DNA of 64,000 nucleotides from Phycisphaerales bacterium (GTDB lineage Bacteria > Planctomycetota > Phycisphaerae > Phycisphaerales > SM1A02). The DNA lies in the NCBI GenBank assembly GCA_007693845.1, contig RECV01000142.1, forward strand, positions 30,957 through 94,956, written 5' to 3'. Positions within the stretch are counted from its first letter, which is position 1, and the number at the start of each line of letters is the position of its first letter. Below the pieces are notes generated by a model. The model was not told the origin of the DNA and did no database searches. It saw only the letters and a program-made list of their open reading frames with translations. This document shows positions 8,962 through 17,933 of the stretch, piece by piece. The translations under genes were made by a program, and so were the position numbers.

Positions 8962-9521
8962 GTGTCGCGCTCCATGAACCTGGCCGCAAGCTCCATCGCA
9001 TCGGTGGAGCCCTCGCCCGGCTGGAGAATCTCCTGACACATCAGATCAACCAGCGCGAGGAAACTGAGCAGCTCTTCAAGCCGCGCATTATGGGCTGCCG
9101 CGGATTCATCGTTTTCCTGAACGTCCGTGTCGGCTGAACCGCCGGCACGACATTCCCGCAACTGGTGAATCAGCGGGTCTATCTCGCGACGCTTCCGTTC
9201 GCGCAGAATCGTGCGGAAGAGTTTCCAGACATCCTGCTCAGCTTCGAAATACTCCTTGCGGTCACCCCGGCGATGGACGCGCTGGACGATGCCCCAATCG
9301 ACGAGATTGCGCAGCGTCATGGACGCGTTGCCGCGACTGATGTCGAGGGCATCCATGACTTCATCGGTGTTCATCGGCTTGCCGCGGATAAAGAGCAGCG
9401 CGTGCACTTCCGCCATCGTGCGCGGGATGCCCCAGTTCGAACCCATCTGACCCCAGAGCGCGACAAATCGCTCGCGAGATGCGCGGATGGATGCGTCGTC
9501 CTTTTGCAATGCTTCGGACAT
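8958..9521 (-). CDS. GbsR/MarR-family transcriptional regulator
   Basis: A 187-residue DNA-binding protein. The N-terminal half has the GbsR-type winged helix: FVALWGQMGSNWGIPRTMAEVHALLFI, then GKPMNTDEVMDALDISRGNASMTLRNLVDWGIVQRVHRRGDRKEYF, where the ISRGNASMTLRNL helix is the recognition helix. Known family members respond to choline or related osmolytes or to other small ligands; the ligand here cannot be told. A GAGG ribosome site lies before ATG 9521. It heads a four-gene operon with an unknown protein, an Hpt protein and a diguanylate cyclase. An AT-rich inverted repeat about 135 bp upstream is a possible operator. Confidence 0.88.
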   Translation of the reverse strand: MSEALQKDDASIRASRERFVALWGQMGSNWGIPRTMAEVHALLFIRGKPMNTDEVMDALDISRGNASMTLRNLVDWGIVQRVHRRGDRKEYFEAEQDVWKLFRTILRERKRREIDPLIHQLRECRAGGSADTDVQENDESAAAHNARLEELLSFLALVDLMCQEILQPGEGSTDAMELAARFMERDT

Positions 9522-9655
9522 GAAGAGAACCTCGGTGGTCGACCAAAGTGATCAGAAAGAAAGCTGGACTCGGACGGATGGCCTGCCGCAAGTGAATGCC
9601 GATCCCGAGCAAGTACGGGACAATCCTAACTTCCAGAAGGTGGATGGACCACCGT

Positions 9656-9673
9656 TTTCAGAAAATTTTGAAA
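9656..9673. promoter_or_regulatory. AT-rich inverted repeat, possible operator
   Basis: TTTCA and TGAAA arms flank the eight bases GAAAATTT, within an AT-rich stretch unlike the surrounding GC-rich DNA. It lies between the divergent GbsR-like gene and the DciA-like gene. It could be the regulator's binding site; nothing else supports that. Confidence 0.3.
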
Positions 9674-9767
9674 CAAATACGTGAAACAACCGCTTTGCAA
9701 GCCGGAAACCGGGCGCAGACCGGAATCTGACGCTCCAGACCGGGCCGGTGTCCGCCACCTCCCGGAG

Positions 9768-9773
9768 TAGAAT
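9768..9773 (+). promoter_or_regulatory. Candidate -10 element of the DUF721 gene
   Basis: TAGAAT, followed by seven bases and then GTG at 9781; this spacing predicts a leaderless transcript. Confidence 0.45.
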
Positions 9774-9780
9774 GACGGGC

Positions 9781-10134
9781 GTGCGTGACCCCCAGCAGCA
9801 ACTCGACTCGCTCCGCAAGTACCGCCAGCGGCGGGAACGGGAGACCTCCATTCACGACCTCGTCGCGCAGGCCCGCCAGACCGCCAAGCGCGATGAGAAG
9901 CGGCTGGGGTCACTCGTTCAGCTCTGGGAGCAGTGCATCCCGCCCGAACTGGCGGCCCGGACCGCGCTGACGGGCATTCGCCGCGGCGTGCTGCACGTGC
10001 TGGTCGATTCCACCGCAACCGGATTCGAGCTCGACCGCGTCCTCCGCAGCGGGGCGGAAGCCCAACTTCGCGCGGCCTACCGCGGCACACTCCTGCGCGT
10101 CCGCACCAAAATCGGCCTTCATCTCAACGACTGA
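9781..10134 (+). CDS. DUF721 (DciA-like) protein
   Basis: A 117-residue basic protein with the DUF721/DciA pattern: LGSLVQLWEQCIPPELAARTALTGIRRGVLHVLVDSTATGFELDRVLRSGAEAQLRAAY. DciA helps load the replicative helicase in bacteria without DnaC or DnaI, and this family is its usual annotation in many phyla. The first 40 residues are charged and helical. I chose GTG 9781 because TAGAAT ends 8 nt upstream. ATG 9772 overlaps that element, so it would only be usable from another promoter. No replication gene is adjacent, though dnaE and dnaA are in the same window. The function is family inference. Confidence 0.8.
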   Translation: MRDPQQQLDSLRKYRQRRERETSIHDLVAQARQTAKRDEKRLGSLVQLWEQCIPPELAARTALTGIRRGVLHVLVDSTATGFELDRVLRSGAEAQLRAAYRGTLLRVRTKIGLHLND

Positions 10135-10212
10135 TCCACCGATCCCATGAAACGGTTGAAACAGGTATCGTGAAGTGAGCGCCATTCGCGCACTGCGACC
10201 TTCAGCTCCGTC

Positions 10213-12036
10213 ATGAACGTTCTGCTTCTCGTCGGCATCGGTGGTCTGCTTCTGCTCATCGCGGGCAGGACGTATCCGTACTGGATCGCGCGGCTTTTCC
10301 GCGAGGACGATACGAACCCGACCCCGGCCGAAGCGCACGCCGACGGCCGGGACTACGTGAAAAGCCCTTCGCAGGTTGTCTTCGCGCATCACTTTGCATC
10401 GATCGCCGGCGCGGGGCCGATCATCGGTCCGATCCTCGCGTTCATCTTCGGCTGGATGCCCGCGTGGCTGTGGATCATCGTCGGCGGCATCTTCTACGGC
10501 GCGGTGCACGACATGACCACGATGTTCGTCTCCGTACGAGAGAGCGGCAAGACGATTGCGGAAATCTCGCGGCGAACACTCGGCCAGGCGGGCTTTCTGA
10601 TCTTCATCGCGTTTCTCATTCTCGTCCTCACGCTAATCAACGCGATCTTTCTCAACCTCTCTGCCGCAGCGCTCACTTCGCTTATTCCCTTTGAAGCGCT
10701 CGAACTCGACCGCGACACCTCCGTTCTCCGCGCGGTCGACTACGGTGGGGGCGAAGTCGCGCAGATCGGCGGCATCGCGACCACCTCCGTGTTCTTCATC
10801 ACGCTCTGCGCGCCGATTCTCGGCTGGTTGATCTACCGCCGCGTCATCCGCGGCCTCGCCGCTTTCGGCATCGCGTCGGTCATCTGCCTGCTCAGCATTC
10901 TCATCGGCTTTCAGTTCCCCATCGCGATGCACGCCGTCGCGGAGTGGTGGTTCTGCGAAGCGGACCCCGACCTCACCGGCGCGCGGGCGCAGAACATCTG
11001 GCGCATTCTGCTGGCGGGATACGTTCTGATCAGTTGCTGGATCCCGGTCTGGATGATCCTCCAGCCGCGTGACTTTGTGAACGTGCAGATTCTTTACGGC
11101 GGATTGATTTTGCTTTTGACCGGCACGATCGTCGCGGGCTTCACCGGCGCGACCATCAGCGCGGACACGGCGTTCACGATCGATGTCGGCGCCGAGCGGC
11201 TCGGGGCCGTCTGGCCATTCCTCTTCATTACGATCGCCTGCGGCGCGATCAGCGGGTTTCACAGTCTCGTCGCCACCGGCACCACGGTGAAACAGATCGG
11301 CCGGGAAAGCGACTGCCGACGAATCGGCTACAACGCGATGCTGCTGGAGAGCTTTCTCGCGCTGCTCGTGCTCGCCGCGATCGCCAGCCAATTCACCCAC
11401 ACGGACTACCTCACCCACGTCTGGCCGGAAGAAGGCGCGGGCAATCCGGTGCTCGCCTTCGCGCTCGCCTGCGGCAATCTGTTCAGCGGACTCGGCATCC
11501 CGCGCGACATCGGCGCGGTGCTCGGCATCCTGGTGATCGAAGGATTCCTCGTGACCACGCTCGACACCGCCGTGCGCCTCTGCCGGTATCTCTTCGAGGA
11601 ACTGTGGAACGGGATCTTCAAGACCCGCACGCCGGCGATCCTGCGCTGGCGCAGTACCAATACGTTCCTTGCGATCGCGGCGATGCTGGTGCTCGCCTTC
11701 TCGCAGTACTACGGCGAGATCTGGCCAGTCTTCGGCTCGGGCAACCAACTCATCGGCGCCCTCGCGCTGACCACCGTACTAATCTGGCTGTTGCAGCGGC
11801 GGCGCACCGTCTGGTTCGTCGCGATCCCCGCTGTATTCATGGTCGTAACGACATTGAGCGCACTGTGGACGAAGATGTGGCTGGACTATCAGGATGACCG
11901 CCCGATCCTCGCCTTCGCCGGCGCAATCCTGTTCGTGCTCGCGCTGGCGTTCGTGCTGGTCGCGGCCGGGCGCATCTGGGCCACTCTGCGCGAATTGCGA
12001 GAACAAGCGACACGAGTCGGCGAGGACAATCCCTGA
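10213..12036 (+). CDS. cstA: CstA family transporter (carbon starvation protein)
   Basis: A 607-residue polytopic inner-membrane protein. Family members take up pyruvate and, in some species, peptides. Recognisable blocks are DYVKSPSQVVFAHHFASIAGAGPIIGPILAFIFGWMPAWLW, GAVHDMTTMFVSVRESGKTIAEI, GATISADTAFTIDVGAERLGAVWPFLFITIACGAISGFHSLVATGTTVKQI and FGSGNQLIGALALTTV. At least 13 hydrophobic spans can be counted by eye. The downstream DUF2071 gene starts on the last base of the stop (TGATG), so both are probably on one transcript. No regulator is adjacent. Confidence 0.94.
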   Translation: MNVLLLVGIGGLLLLIAGRTYPYWIARLFREDDTNPTPAEAHADGRDYVKSPSQVVFAHHFASIAGAGPIIGPILAFIFGWMPAWLWIIVGGIFYGAVHDMTTMFVSVRESGKTIAEISRRTLGQAGFLIFIAFLILVLTLINAIFLNLSAAALTSLIPFEALELDRDTSVLRAVDYGGGEVAQIGGIATTSVFFITLCAPILGWLIYRRVIRGLAAFGIASVICLLSILIGFQFPIAMHAVAEWWFCEADPDLTGARAQNIWRILLAGYVLISCWIPVWMILQPRDFVNVQILYGGLILLLTGTIVAGFTGATISADTAFTIDVGAERLGAVWPFLFITIACGAISGFHSLVATGTTVKQIGRESDCRRIGYNAMLLESFLALLVLAAIASQFTHTDYLTHVWPEEGAGNPVLAFALACGNLFSGLGIPRDIGAVLGILVIEGFLVTTLDTAVRLCRYLFEELWNGIFKTRTPAILRWRSTNTFLAIAAMLVLAFSQYYGEIWPVFGSGNQLIGALALTTVLIWLLQRRRTVWFVAIPAVFMVVTTLSALWTKMWLDYQDDRPILAFAGAILFVLALAFVLVAAGRIWATLRELREQATRVGEDNP

Positions 12037-12770
12037 TGACATCGTTCCGTCCCATCATGCGCATGCAGTGGAAACACCTGCTGTTCGTCCACTGGCCGAT
12101 CCCGGTGGAGATCATGCGGCCTCTGATCCCCGCGTGCTTCGAGGTCGATACTTTCGATGACCAGGCGTGGGTCGGGCTGGTGCCGTTCACGATGCGCGAT
12201 GTCAGTCCGGTCGGGTTGCCGCGCGTTCCCTGGCGCGGCGTCACGGACTTCCACGAGTGCAACGTGCGCACCTATGTGCGGTTCGGCGAAGAAGTCGGCG
12301 TCTATTTCTTCTCACTCGATGCCGCCAGCCGATTGGGCGTCTGGGGCGCGAAGACGTTCTTTCACCTGCCGTATAAAAATGCGCGCATTTCGTTACACCG
12401 GCACGGTGAGTCGATTGACTATCGTGTGGATCGACTGGACCCGCCGCGCGCGACGATGCACTGTCGCTGGTCGGTCGGCGAACCGCTGCCGCGCTCACAA
12501 CCGGGTGAACTGCCGCACTTCCTCACCGAACGGTACCAACTGATGACGACGGACCGCGCGGGTCAGCCGCGCCGTTGCCGCATCGCGCACGATCTCTGGC
12601 CGCTGCGCGCGGCGCAGCTTGTGGAGTTGAACGATGAACTCGTCGCCGCGGCGGGCCTGCAGGTGCCCTCATCACCGCCTCTGGTTCACCATGTGGACCA
12701 TATCGACGTGCGCGCGGGCCGCCTCGAAACGCTTCGAAAACCCGACGGCACTTCAGAAGGCGTGGGTTGA
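12036..12770 (+). CDS. DUF2071 (YqjF-like) family protein
   Basis: A 244-residue protein of the DUF2071/YqjF family, function not established; the fold is related to acetoacetate decarboxylase. Family features: WKHLLFVHWPIPVEIMRPLIPACFEVDTFDDQAWVGLVPFTMR at the N-terminus, FHECNVRTYVRFGEEVGVYFFSLDAASR in the middle, and HLPYKNARISL. The C-terminal section ends with VHHVDHIDV. The ATG overlaps the cstA stop by one base, so translation is likely coupled. No signal peptide is seen. Confidence 0.9.
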   Translation: MTSFRPIMRMQWKHLLFVHWPIPVEIMRPLIPACFEVDTFDDQAWVGLVPFTMRDVSPVGLPRVPWRGVTDFHECNVRTYVRFGEEVGVYFFSLDAASRLGVWGAKTFFHLPYKNARISLHRHGESIDYRVDRLDPPRATMHCRWSVGEPLPRSQPGELPHFLTERYQLMTTDRAGQPRRCRIAHDLWPLRAAQLVELNDELVAAAGLQVPSSPPLVHHVDHIDVRAGRLETLRKPDGTSEGVG

Positions 12771-12786
12771 ACGGGCGCAGAACCGT

Positions 12787-13638
12787 TCATCCATCAGCGT
12801 GTCGCGCGACCTCGCCCACGGGGTCAACGTCCGGTCCGTAGCGGCGGACCACGTTCTGCCACGTGTTTTCAAACTGATCGATGACCTTGACGAACGCCTC
12901 ACGTTCAGCGCGACGACGGGACTGATCGACCGCCGACCGGCTGGTCCAGGCATTGGCGAGTTGGGTGGTTTCGCTCGTCCCTTCGGCCAGGCCGTACACG
13001 AACCCGTTGCGCGTGTCGACGAGAATGGCGGAGACGGTGCTGGTGACGCGCGCTTCCCGTTCCGGAAAGAGGCCGAGCGTGAAGGTGGACAGCGGCGCGA
13101 TTTTGCTCTCACTGCCGAAACTCGTGTCGAAGGTGTAGAGCAGCAGCATGTCCGCCTGGACCGACGCCGCCGCGACACGAAGATCGCGTTCGTTGCGAAT
13201 GCGGTCGGTCACGACCAGGCGGTTGAGTGCCGCGACGCCGTCGACCATCGGCAGGTTCATCAGGCGTTCGAAATCTTCATCCTTCTCGACATCCCGGATG
13301 GTGACGAGCGTGTAGTTGCCCGACCCGTAGCCGCGCGCGGTGTGCGAGCGGTAGTTGCGTCCCTGCACGCGCGCGAAGGCAATGGAAGCGGGGAAGCTCG
13401 CCAACGGCTGTCGGTCGAGCTTCTCCGACACATCCCAATCCGTCGCGTCCGCCACCTCTTCGGGCGTCAATCCCATCGCCTGGAAGTTCGCGGCCGTCCC
13501 CGGCGTCTGGTAGGTCGTGCAACCACCGATGAGCAGCAAAGAGATCAGCGGCGCGCACAAGGCAAGGCGCCATCGCGCCCAGCCGCTTCGCCCGTTGTTT
13601 GAGTCGAACTTCACTGCGGAAATCATCTGCTGCCACAT
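12787..13638 (-). CDS. Lipoprotein of unknown function
   Basis: A 283-residue protein exported and lipidated at a clear lipobox: basic start, hydrophobic stretch LALCAPLISLLLIGGC, with the Cys near residue 40. The mature part begins TTYQTPGTAANFQAMGLT. Several beta-like segments follow (ASIAFARVQG, YTLVTIRDV, MLLLYTFDT, TSTVSAILVDTRNGFVYG), and the last 50 residues are helical and charged. I do not recognise a named family. GGAGGG lies 6 nt before the ATG, so this gene has a normal leader. It is convergent with the DUF2071 gene and divergent from recQ. Confidence 0.82.
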   Translation of the reverse strand: MWQQMISAVKFDSNNGRSGWARWRLALCAPLISLLLIGGCTTYQTPGTAANFQAMGLTPEEVADATDWDVSEKLDRQPLASFPASIAFARVQGRNYRSHTARGYGSGNYTLVTIRDVEKDEDFERLMNLPMVDGVAALNRLVVTDRIRNERDLRVAAASVQADMLLLYTFDTSFGSESKIAPLSTFTLGLFPEREARVTSTVSAILVDTRNGFVYGLAEGTSETTQLANAWTSRSAVDQSRRRAEREAFVKVIDQFENTWQNVVRRYGPDVDPVGEVARHADG

Positions 13639-13875
13639 CGCTTGCCCTCCGAGTCCGGGGAATGGTCATCGTGCCCGACGGAGCGCCGCGCCCCGCCATT
13701 GCTTAGCGTCTGCTTACAAGATGACAATCCAGCCGCGATCCGTCAACGAAAAAACAAAAATCATGGCTGGCGCCCGCCTTCCGAGTCGAGTCAGTGGTTT
13801 GTACGGTACCATTTCGAGGATCGGTGCGGCGATACGCGGCCCGAGGCGTGGTAACGTTTCCGTGGGAGATGAACA

Positions 13876-16149
13876 ATGAGCAGTGAGCAACCCAAATCCA
13901 CCGGCACGGCGGTTCGAGGCGCGCCGGATGAGGCCGCGCCGTCCGGCGTCGATCCGCGCATTCTCGAAGCGCTCCGGCAGTATTGGGGGTACGAGACGCT
14001 CCGGCCGCACCAGCGCGAAGCCATCGAAGCGGGGCTCGCCAATCGGGATTCGCTCGTCGTCATGCCGACCGGCGGCGGGAAGTCGTTGTGTTACCAGATT
14101 CCGCCCCTGATCGCCGATCGCATGGATGTCGTGATCTCGCCGCTCATCTCGCTGATGAAGGATCAGGTGGATGGTCTGCGCCAGAGCGGTTACCCGGCGG
14201 CCGCGATTCACAGCAGTATCACGCCGGCGGAGCGCGAGGAGCTGCGCGATGCCATCCGTGACAATCGCCTGCGGCTGCTCTTCGTCTCGCCGGAACGGCT
14301 GATGACACCGGCGTTTCTTGACTTTCTCGGCCATCAGCAGGTGCGCGCGTTCTCGATCGATGAAGCGCACTGCATCAGTCAATGGGGGCATGACTTTCGA
14401 CAGGAGTACCGCCAACTCGCCGTCCTGCGCGAGCGCTTTCCCGAGGCGAGCATCCACGCGTACACCGCAACCGCCACCGAACGCGTGCGGAAGGACATCG
14501 TTGAACAGCTCGGCCTGCGGAATCCTAAGATTCTCGTCGGCACGTTCGACCGGCCGAATCTGGTCTACCGCATACAACCCGCAACCGATGTTCATTCGCA
14601 GACGCTTGAGATCGTGAAGCGGCACGAGAATGAAGCGGCCATTGTGTACTGCATCTCGCGCAAGGACACCGAAGCGATGGCGGGGTTTCTGCAGGAGAAC
14701 GGCGTGAAGGCCGCGGCGTACCACGCCGGTCTGGAGAAATCCGAACGCTCGCTCGTGCAGGAGTCATTCGCCAACGAAACACTGGATGTCGTTGCCGCAA
14801 CGGTCGCCTTCGGCATGGGCATTGATCGCAGCGACGTGCGGTGCGTGATTCACGCCGCGATGCCGAAGACGATCGAGAATTACCAGCAGGAAACCGGGCG
14901 GGCCGGCCGCGACGGCCTTGAGGCCGAATGCGTGTTGCTCTTCACCTACGGCGATGTTATGAAGTGGAAGCGCCTCATCAAGTTCAGCGCGGAGAACGCG
15001 CCCGACCCCGGGCCGATCATCGCCACCCAGGAGGAACTGCTCAACCACATGGCGGGGTTCTGCGCCTCGGCGGAGTGTCGGCACCTCGTGCTCTCACGTT
15101 ACTTCGGGCAGACGTACCCCAAAGACAACTGCGGCGCGTGTGATGTCTGTCTCGATGAACTCGACACGATGGATGGCGCGACCGAGATCGCGCAGAAGAT
15201 TCTCTCCTGTGTCTACCGCGTCGGTCAGTCGTTCGGGGTGAGCTACGTCATTGAAGTGTTGCGCGGCAGTCAATCGCAGAAAGTGCTCGAACGCGGTCAT
15301 GATCAGCTCTCCACGCACGGTCTTTTGCGCGAGATGCACGAGAAGACGCTGCGCAACCTCATCTTCCAACTGATCGATCAGGGCCTGCTCGTGCAGACGC
15401 AGGATGATCGGCCGGTGCTGAAACTCTGCGAGGCGTCCCTGGCCGTGCTGCGCGGCGAACGCGAAGTCGCGTTGACCGACCCCGGCCACGTCGATGTCAA
15501 GAGCACCGGTCGCAGCGCGGATGAATGGGCGGGCGTGGATCGCGAACTGTTCGAAACGCTGCGCGAGGTGCGGCGTGATCTCGCTGCGGAACGGGACGTG
15601 CCGGCGTTTGTCGTTTTCAACGACGCGACGCTGCGCGAGATGGCGCGAATGCGGCCGACCACACGGGATAGCATGGCGAAGATCCCCGGCGTGGGAAAGA
15701 AGAAACTGGCCGAACTCGGGCCGCGCTTCATCGAAGCCATCCGAAGCTATTGCGAAGAATGCGGGCTTTCTTCCGACGTAGAGGTTGTTGTCCCGCCGAA
15801 ACGGGCGAATCCGTCGCCCCGGCCGAACGCGCAGCGGCAGCGCGCGCTCGAGATGTTCCGCCAGGGTGCGTCAATCGAAGCGGTGGCCCAAGAGACCGGC
15901 CGCGCTGAATCGACCATTTGCCGCTATCTCGAAGACTGGCTCGAAGCCGAGCCGCGCGAATCGCTGGAGCCGTGGGTTGATCACGCGACGTATTCACGGG
16001 TCATGGACGCAGCACGCGAGCTGCACGCTGATCGGTTAGCGCCGATCTACGAAGCGCTCAACGGTGAAGTCCCGTACAGTGCGATCCGTCTCGTCCTCTC
16101 GCACGCACGGGTGCAGGGCGAGATCAGCGCGGGGGAGCCCCGGGGGTAA
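13876..16149 (+). CDS. recQ: ATP-dependent DNA helicase RecQ
   Basis: A 3'-to-5' helicase for recombination and fork repair, 757 residues. Seen in order: Q-motif-like YWGYETLRPHQREAI, Walker A MPTGGGKSLCYQIPP, DEAH box SIDEAHCISQWGHDFRQEYR, motif III AYTATAT, motif VI QETGRAGRDGLEAEC, zinc-binding cysteines C...CGACDVC, the RQC winged helix, an HRDC domain (FNDATLREMARMRPTTRDSMAKIPGVGKKKL), and a C-terminal helix-turn-helix (QRALEMFRQGASIEAVAQETGRAESTICRYLEDWL). The C-terminal extension of about 130 residues makes it longer than E. coli RecQ. GGGAG precedes the ATG. The gene stands alone. Confidence 0.96.
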   Translation: MSSEQPKSTGTAVRGAPDEAAPSGVDPRILEALRQYWGYETLRPHQREAIEAGLANRDSLVVMPTGGGKSLCYQIPPLIADRMDVVISPLISLMKDQVDGLRQSGYPAAAIHSSITPAEREELRDAIRDNRLRLLFVSPERLMTPAFLDFLGHQQVRAFSIDEAHCISQWGHDFRQEYRQLAVLRERFPEASIHAYTATATERVRKDIVEQLGLRNPKILVGTFDRPNLVYRIQPATDVHSQTLEIVKRHENEAAIVYCISRKDTEAMAGFLQENGVKAAAYHAGLEKSERSLVQESFANETLDVVAATVAFGMGIDRSDVRCVIHAAMPKTIENYQQETGRAGRDGLEAECVLLFTYGDVMKWKRLIKFSAENAPDPGPIIATQEELLNHMAGFCASAECRHLVLSRYFGQTYPKDNCGACDVCLDELDTMDGATEIAQKILSCVYRVGQSFGVSYVIEVLRGSQSQKVLERGHDQLSTHGLLREMHEKTLRNLIFQLIDQGLLVQTQDDRPVLKLCEASLAVLRGEREVALTDPGHVDVKSTGRSADEWAGVDRELFETLREVRRDLAAERDVPAFVVFNDATLREMARMRPTTRDSMAKIPGVGKKKLAELGPRFIEAIRSYCEECGLSSDVEVVVPPKRANPSPRPNAQRQRALEMFRQGASIEAVAQETGRAESTICRYLEDWLEAEPRESLEPWVDHATYSRVMDAARELHADRLAPIYEALNGEVPYSAIRLVLSHARVQGEISAGEPRG

Positions 16150-16180
16150 CTGAGGGCGTAACCGAAGGGGAAAACAGCGA

Positions 16181-17704
16181 TCAGCGTTCCATGTCCTGAT
16201 CCTGATCATCCGGATCGAACGGTTTGATCGGGGCGGGAACCTCACCAGAGACATAATCGGGGTCATGCTCTGGCCGCCAGGATTCGGGGGTCGGCGCGAC
16301 TCGCCCGGAATCACGAAACTCCGCGGGCACGGTATACGCGCCGCTCCAGTACGAACCGACCGTTTGCGCGCGGGCAGCGATGGATGGTTTCCCAACCACA
16401 TCCATTGTCCATTCCGCATCCTGACCGCCCGGGCCGAAAAGCAGGTCATGATTTTCGTAAGTCACTTCGTACCCAAAGTTCCGGTTGCGATCGAGCTGGA
16501 GATTGGCGATGTTGGAACCGGCCATCCACCACATCGTGATCTGGCGCGCCTTTTCGCCATCGCGTTTCAATGTGACTTCAATCCCGATCGCCACATCGTC
16601 GAGTTCAGCCACGAACGTGCGTTGGGGCATGTACCGGAATCGGACGGGGTGAATCCCCTCTCCCCATCGAACGATCTCTCCACGCACCGCGGAACGAATC
16701 ACCTGTTCCGCCTCTTCACTCTCAATCGGCCTGAGCGGCTCGGCCCGCGTGTCGATCTGAGCCAACGCCAGTTCCGAGTGAACCACGTGCGTTTCGTTCC
16801 ACACTTCTTTCGCGGCGTCAAAGTGGTCGAAGTGAATGTTCAGCAAGAACGGCTCGATCTCGCGCGCATCGGCGGGGAGCGGCAGGATCAATGAGTTTCG
16901 CTGCGGCAACTGACTGCCGTGAAACACAGTCATGAGCGGCTCATCCGGCCGGCGCGAATCCATGATGCGAACGCGGGTCCGCGTCCCGATCGGCCACCAG
17001 TCCCTGATGCTCAGATTGACGAACGGCTCGTACTCTGCGGGCAGGTGTTGCGGAAGGTTGATCAGGACGAGCGGCGGCAGTTCAAAGAGCCAGTCGGCGA
17101 AGTCGTGGTCGGCGGCCGCCTCGTCATTGCGAGGGTTCACACTGCCCCAGTTGACGCCGGACGGTCGATTGCGATACCGCCAGAAGTCGAGCATCGGTGC
17201 GTATTTTTGCTGCCAGTTGTCATCCAGCGGCTGCGCCCACCGATCGCCTTCCACCGCGCGAACGATGACCGTCTCCCACTGCGAGGAGGTCAGTCGCATC
17301 TGCTGCATACGGCGTCCGAGTTCATCAAGCACCGGGTTGGGCGGCTGCCCGCTCCAGGGCAGCGCGATGACCAGCGCGCGCGTGGGGATCAGGCCCGACC
17401 AGCCCTGCTGTTGCGTGCGCTCATTGATCAGTACGCTCAGCGCCAGGCAGACGGTGACGGCAAAGACCGCCCAGATCGGACGCCGGCGGGTCCGGTGGAG
17501 TTGCGCCTCCCGAGTCGCGGCAAAACCGCATTCCGTGCAGCGCATGCCCTCGGTATAAGACAGGTCATACCAGCACTTCGGGCAGCGGCGGCGATGGCGC
17601 GCACGATCGCCGAACAGGGCCCACCACAGCAGGAAGACCATGCTGAGGTAGGTCAGTCCGAAGAGCCCCCAGACGAGCCACGTGATCCAGTCGATCAGAT
17701 TCAT
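16181..17704 (-). CDS. Zinc-ribbon membrane protein of unknown function
   Basis: A 507-residue protein with an N-terminal membrane span (LVWGLFGLTYLSMVFLLWWALFG), then a cytosolic zinc ribbon (CPKCWYDLSYTEGMRCTECGFAATRE), a second span (IWAVFAVTVCLALSVL), and about 400 residues that should lie outside the membrane and look beta-rich. No catalytic motif was found. ATG 17704 is preferred over further-upstream starts because the first span begins right after it and a TAGAGT element ends 9 nt upstream. It is divergent from the orphan MoxR gene, and the two could be functionally linked. Family not recognised. Confidence 0.75.
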   Translation of the reverse strand: MNLIDWITWLVWGLFGLTYLSMVFLLWWALFGDRARHRRRCPKCWYDLSYTEGMRCTECGFAATREAQLHRTRRRPIWAVFAVTVCLALSVLINERTQQQGWSGLIPTRALVIALPWSGQPPNPVLDELGRRMQQMRLTSSQWETVIVRAVEGDRWAQPLDDNWQQKYAPMLDFWRYRNRPSGVNWGSVNPRNDEAAADHDFADWLFELPPLVLINLPQHLPAEYEPFVNLSIRDWWPIGTRTRVRIMDSRRPDEPLMTVFHGSQLPQRNSLILPLPADAREIEPFLLNIHFDHFDAAKEVWNETHVVHSELALAQIDTRAEPLRPIESEEAEQVIRSAVRGEIVRWGEGIHPVRFRYMPQRTFVAELDDVAIGIEVTLKRDGEKARQITMWWMAGSNIANLQLDRNRNFGYEVTYENHDLLFGPGGQDAEWTMDVVGKPSIAARAQTVGSYWSGAYTVPAEFRDSGRVAPTPESWRPEHDPDYVSGEVPAPIKPFDPDDQDQDMER

Positions 17705-17712
17705 GCTTCCAT

Positions 17713-17718
17713 ACTCTA
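17713..17718 (-). promoter_or_regulatory. Candidate -10 element of the zinc-ribbon membrane gene
   Basis: On the minus strand this reads TAGAGT and ends 9 nt before ATG 17704. Confidence 0.38.
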
Positions 17719-17923
17719 CGCGGGAGACTGCGTGGGGGGTTGAATGGCCGCGTCGGATCGGGCATCGCAGCCGGCAGTGTGGTCCGGGTGATCCGGATGG
17801 ACACCGCACGACGAGCCGAGGGGGTGGGATGCGCGGGGTGCTGGTGCTGGCCTGACGGGCTCGATACGCTAGGATTGGTCGCTCTGCTTTCGTCTTGCTT
17901 ACCGATCAGTGCATCTCAGAACC

Positions 17924-17929
17924 GGAGGT
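17924..17929 (+). promoter_or_regulatory. Ribosome binding site deciding the MoxR start
   Basis: GGAGGT sits 4 nt before ATG 17934 and argues against the in-frame TTG further upstream at 17895. A possible -10 (TAGGAT, 17870-17875) would give a leader of about 50 nt. Confidence 0.55.
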
Positions 17930-17933
17930 CCGG

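Noticed and set aside
9748..9780. Longer N-terminus of the DUF721 protein (GTG 9748 or ATG 9772)
   Set aside because: Both starts lie upstream of or overlap the TAGAAT element and add residues unlike the family.
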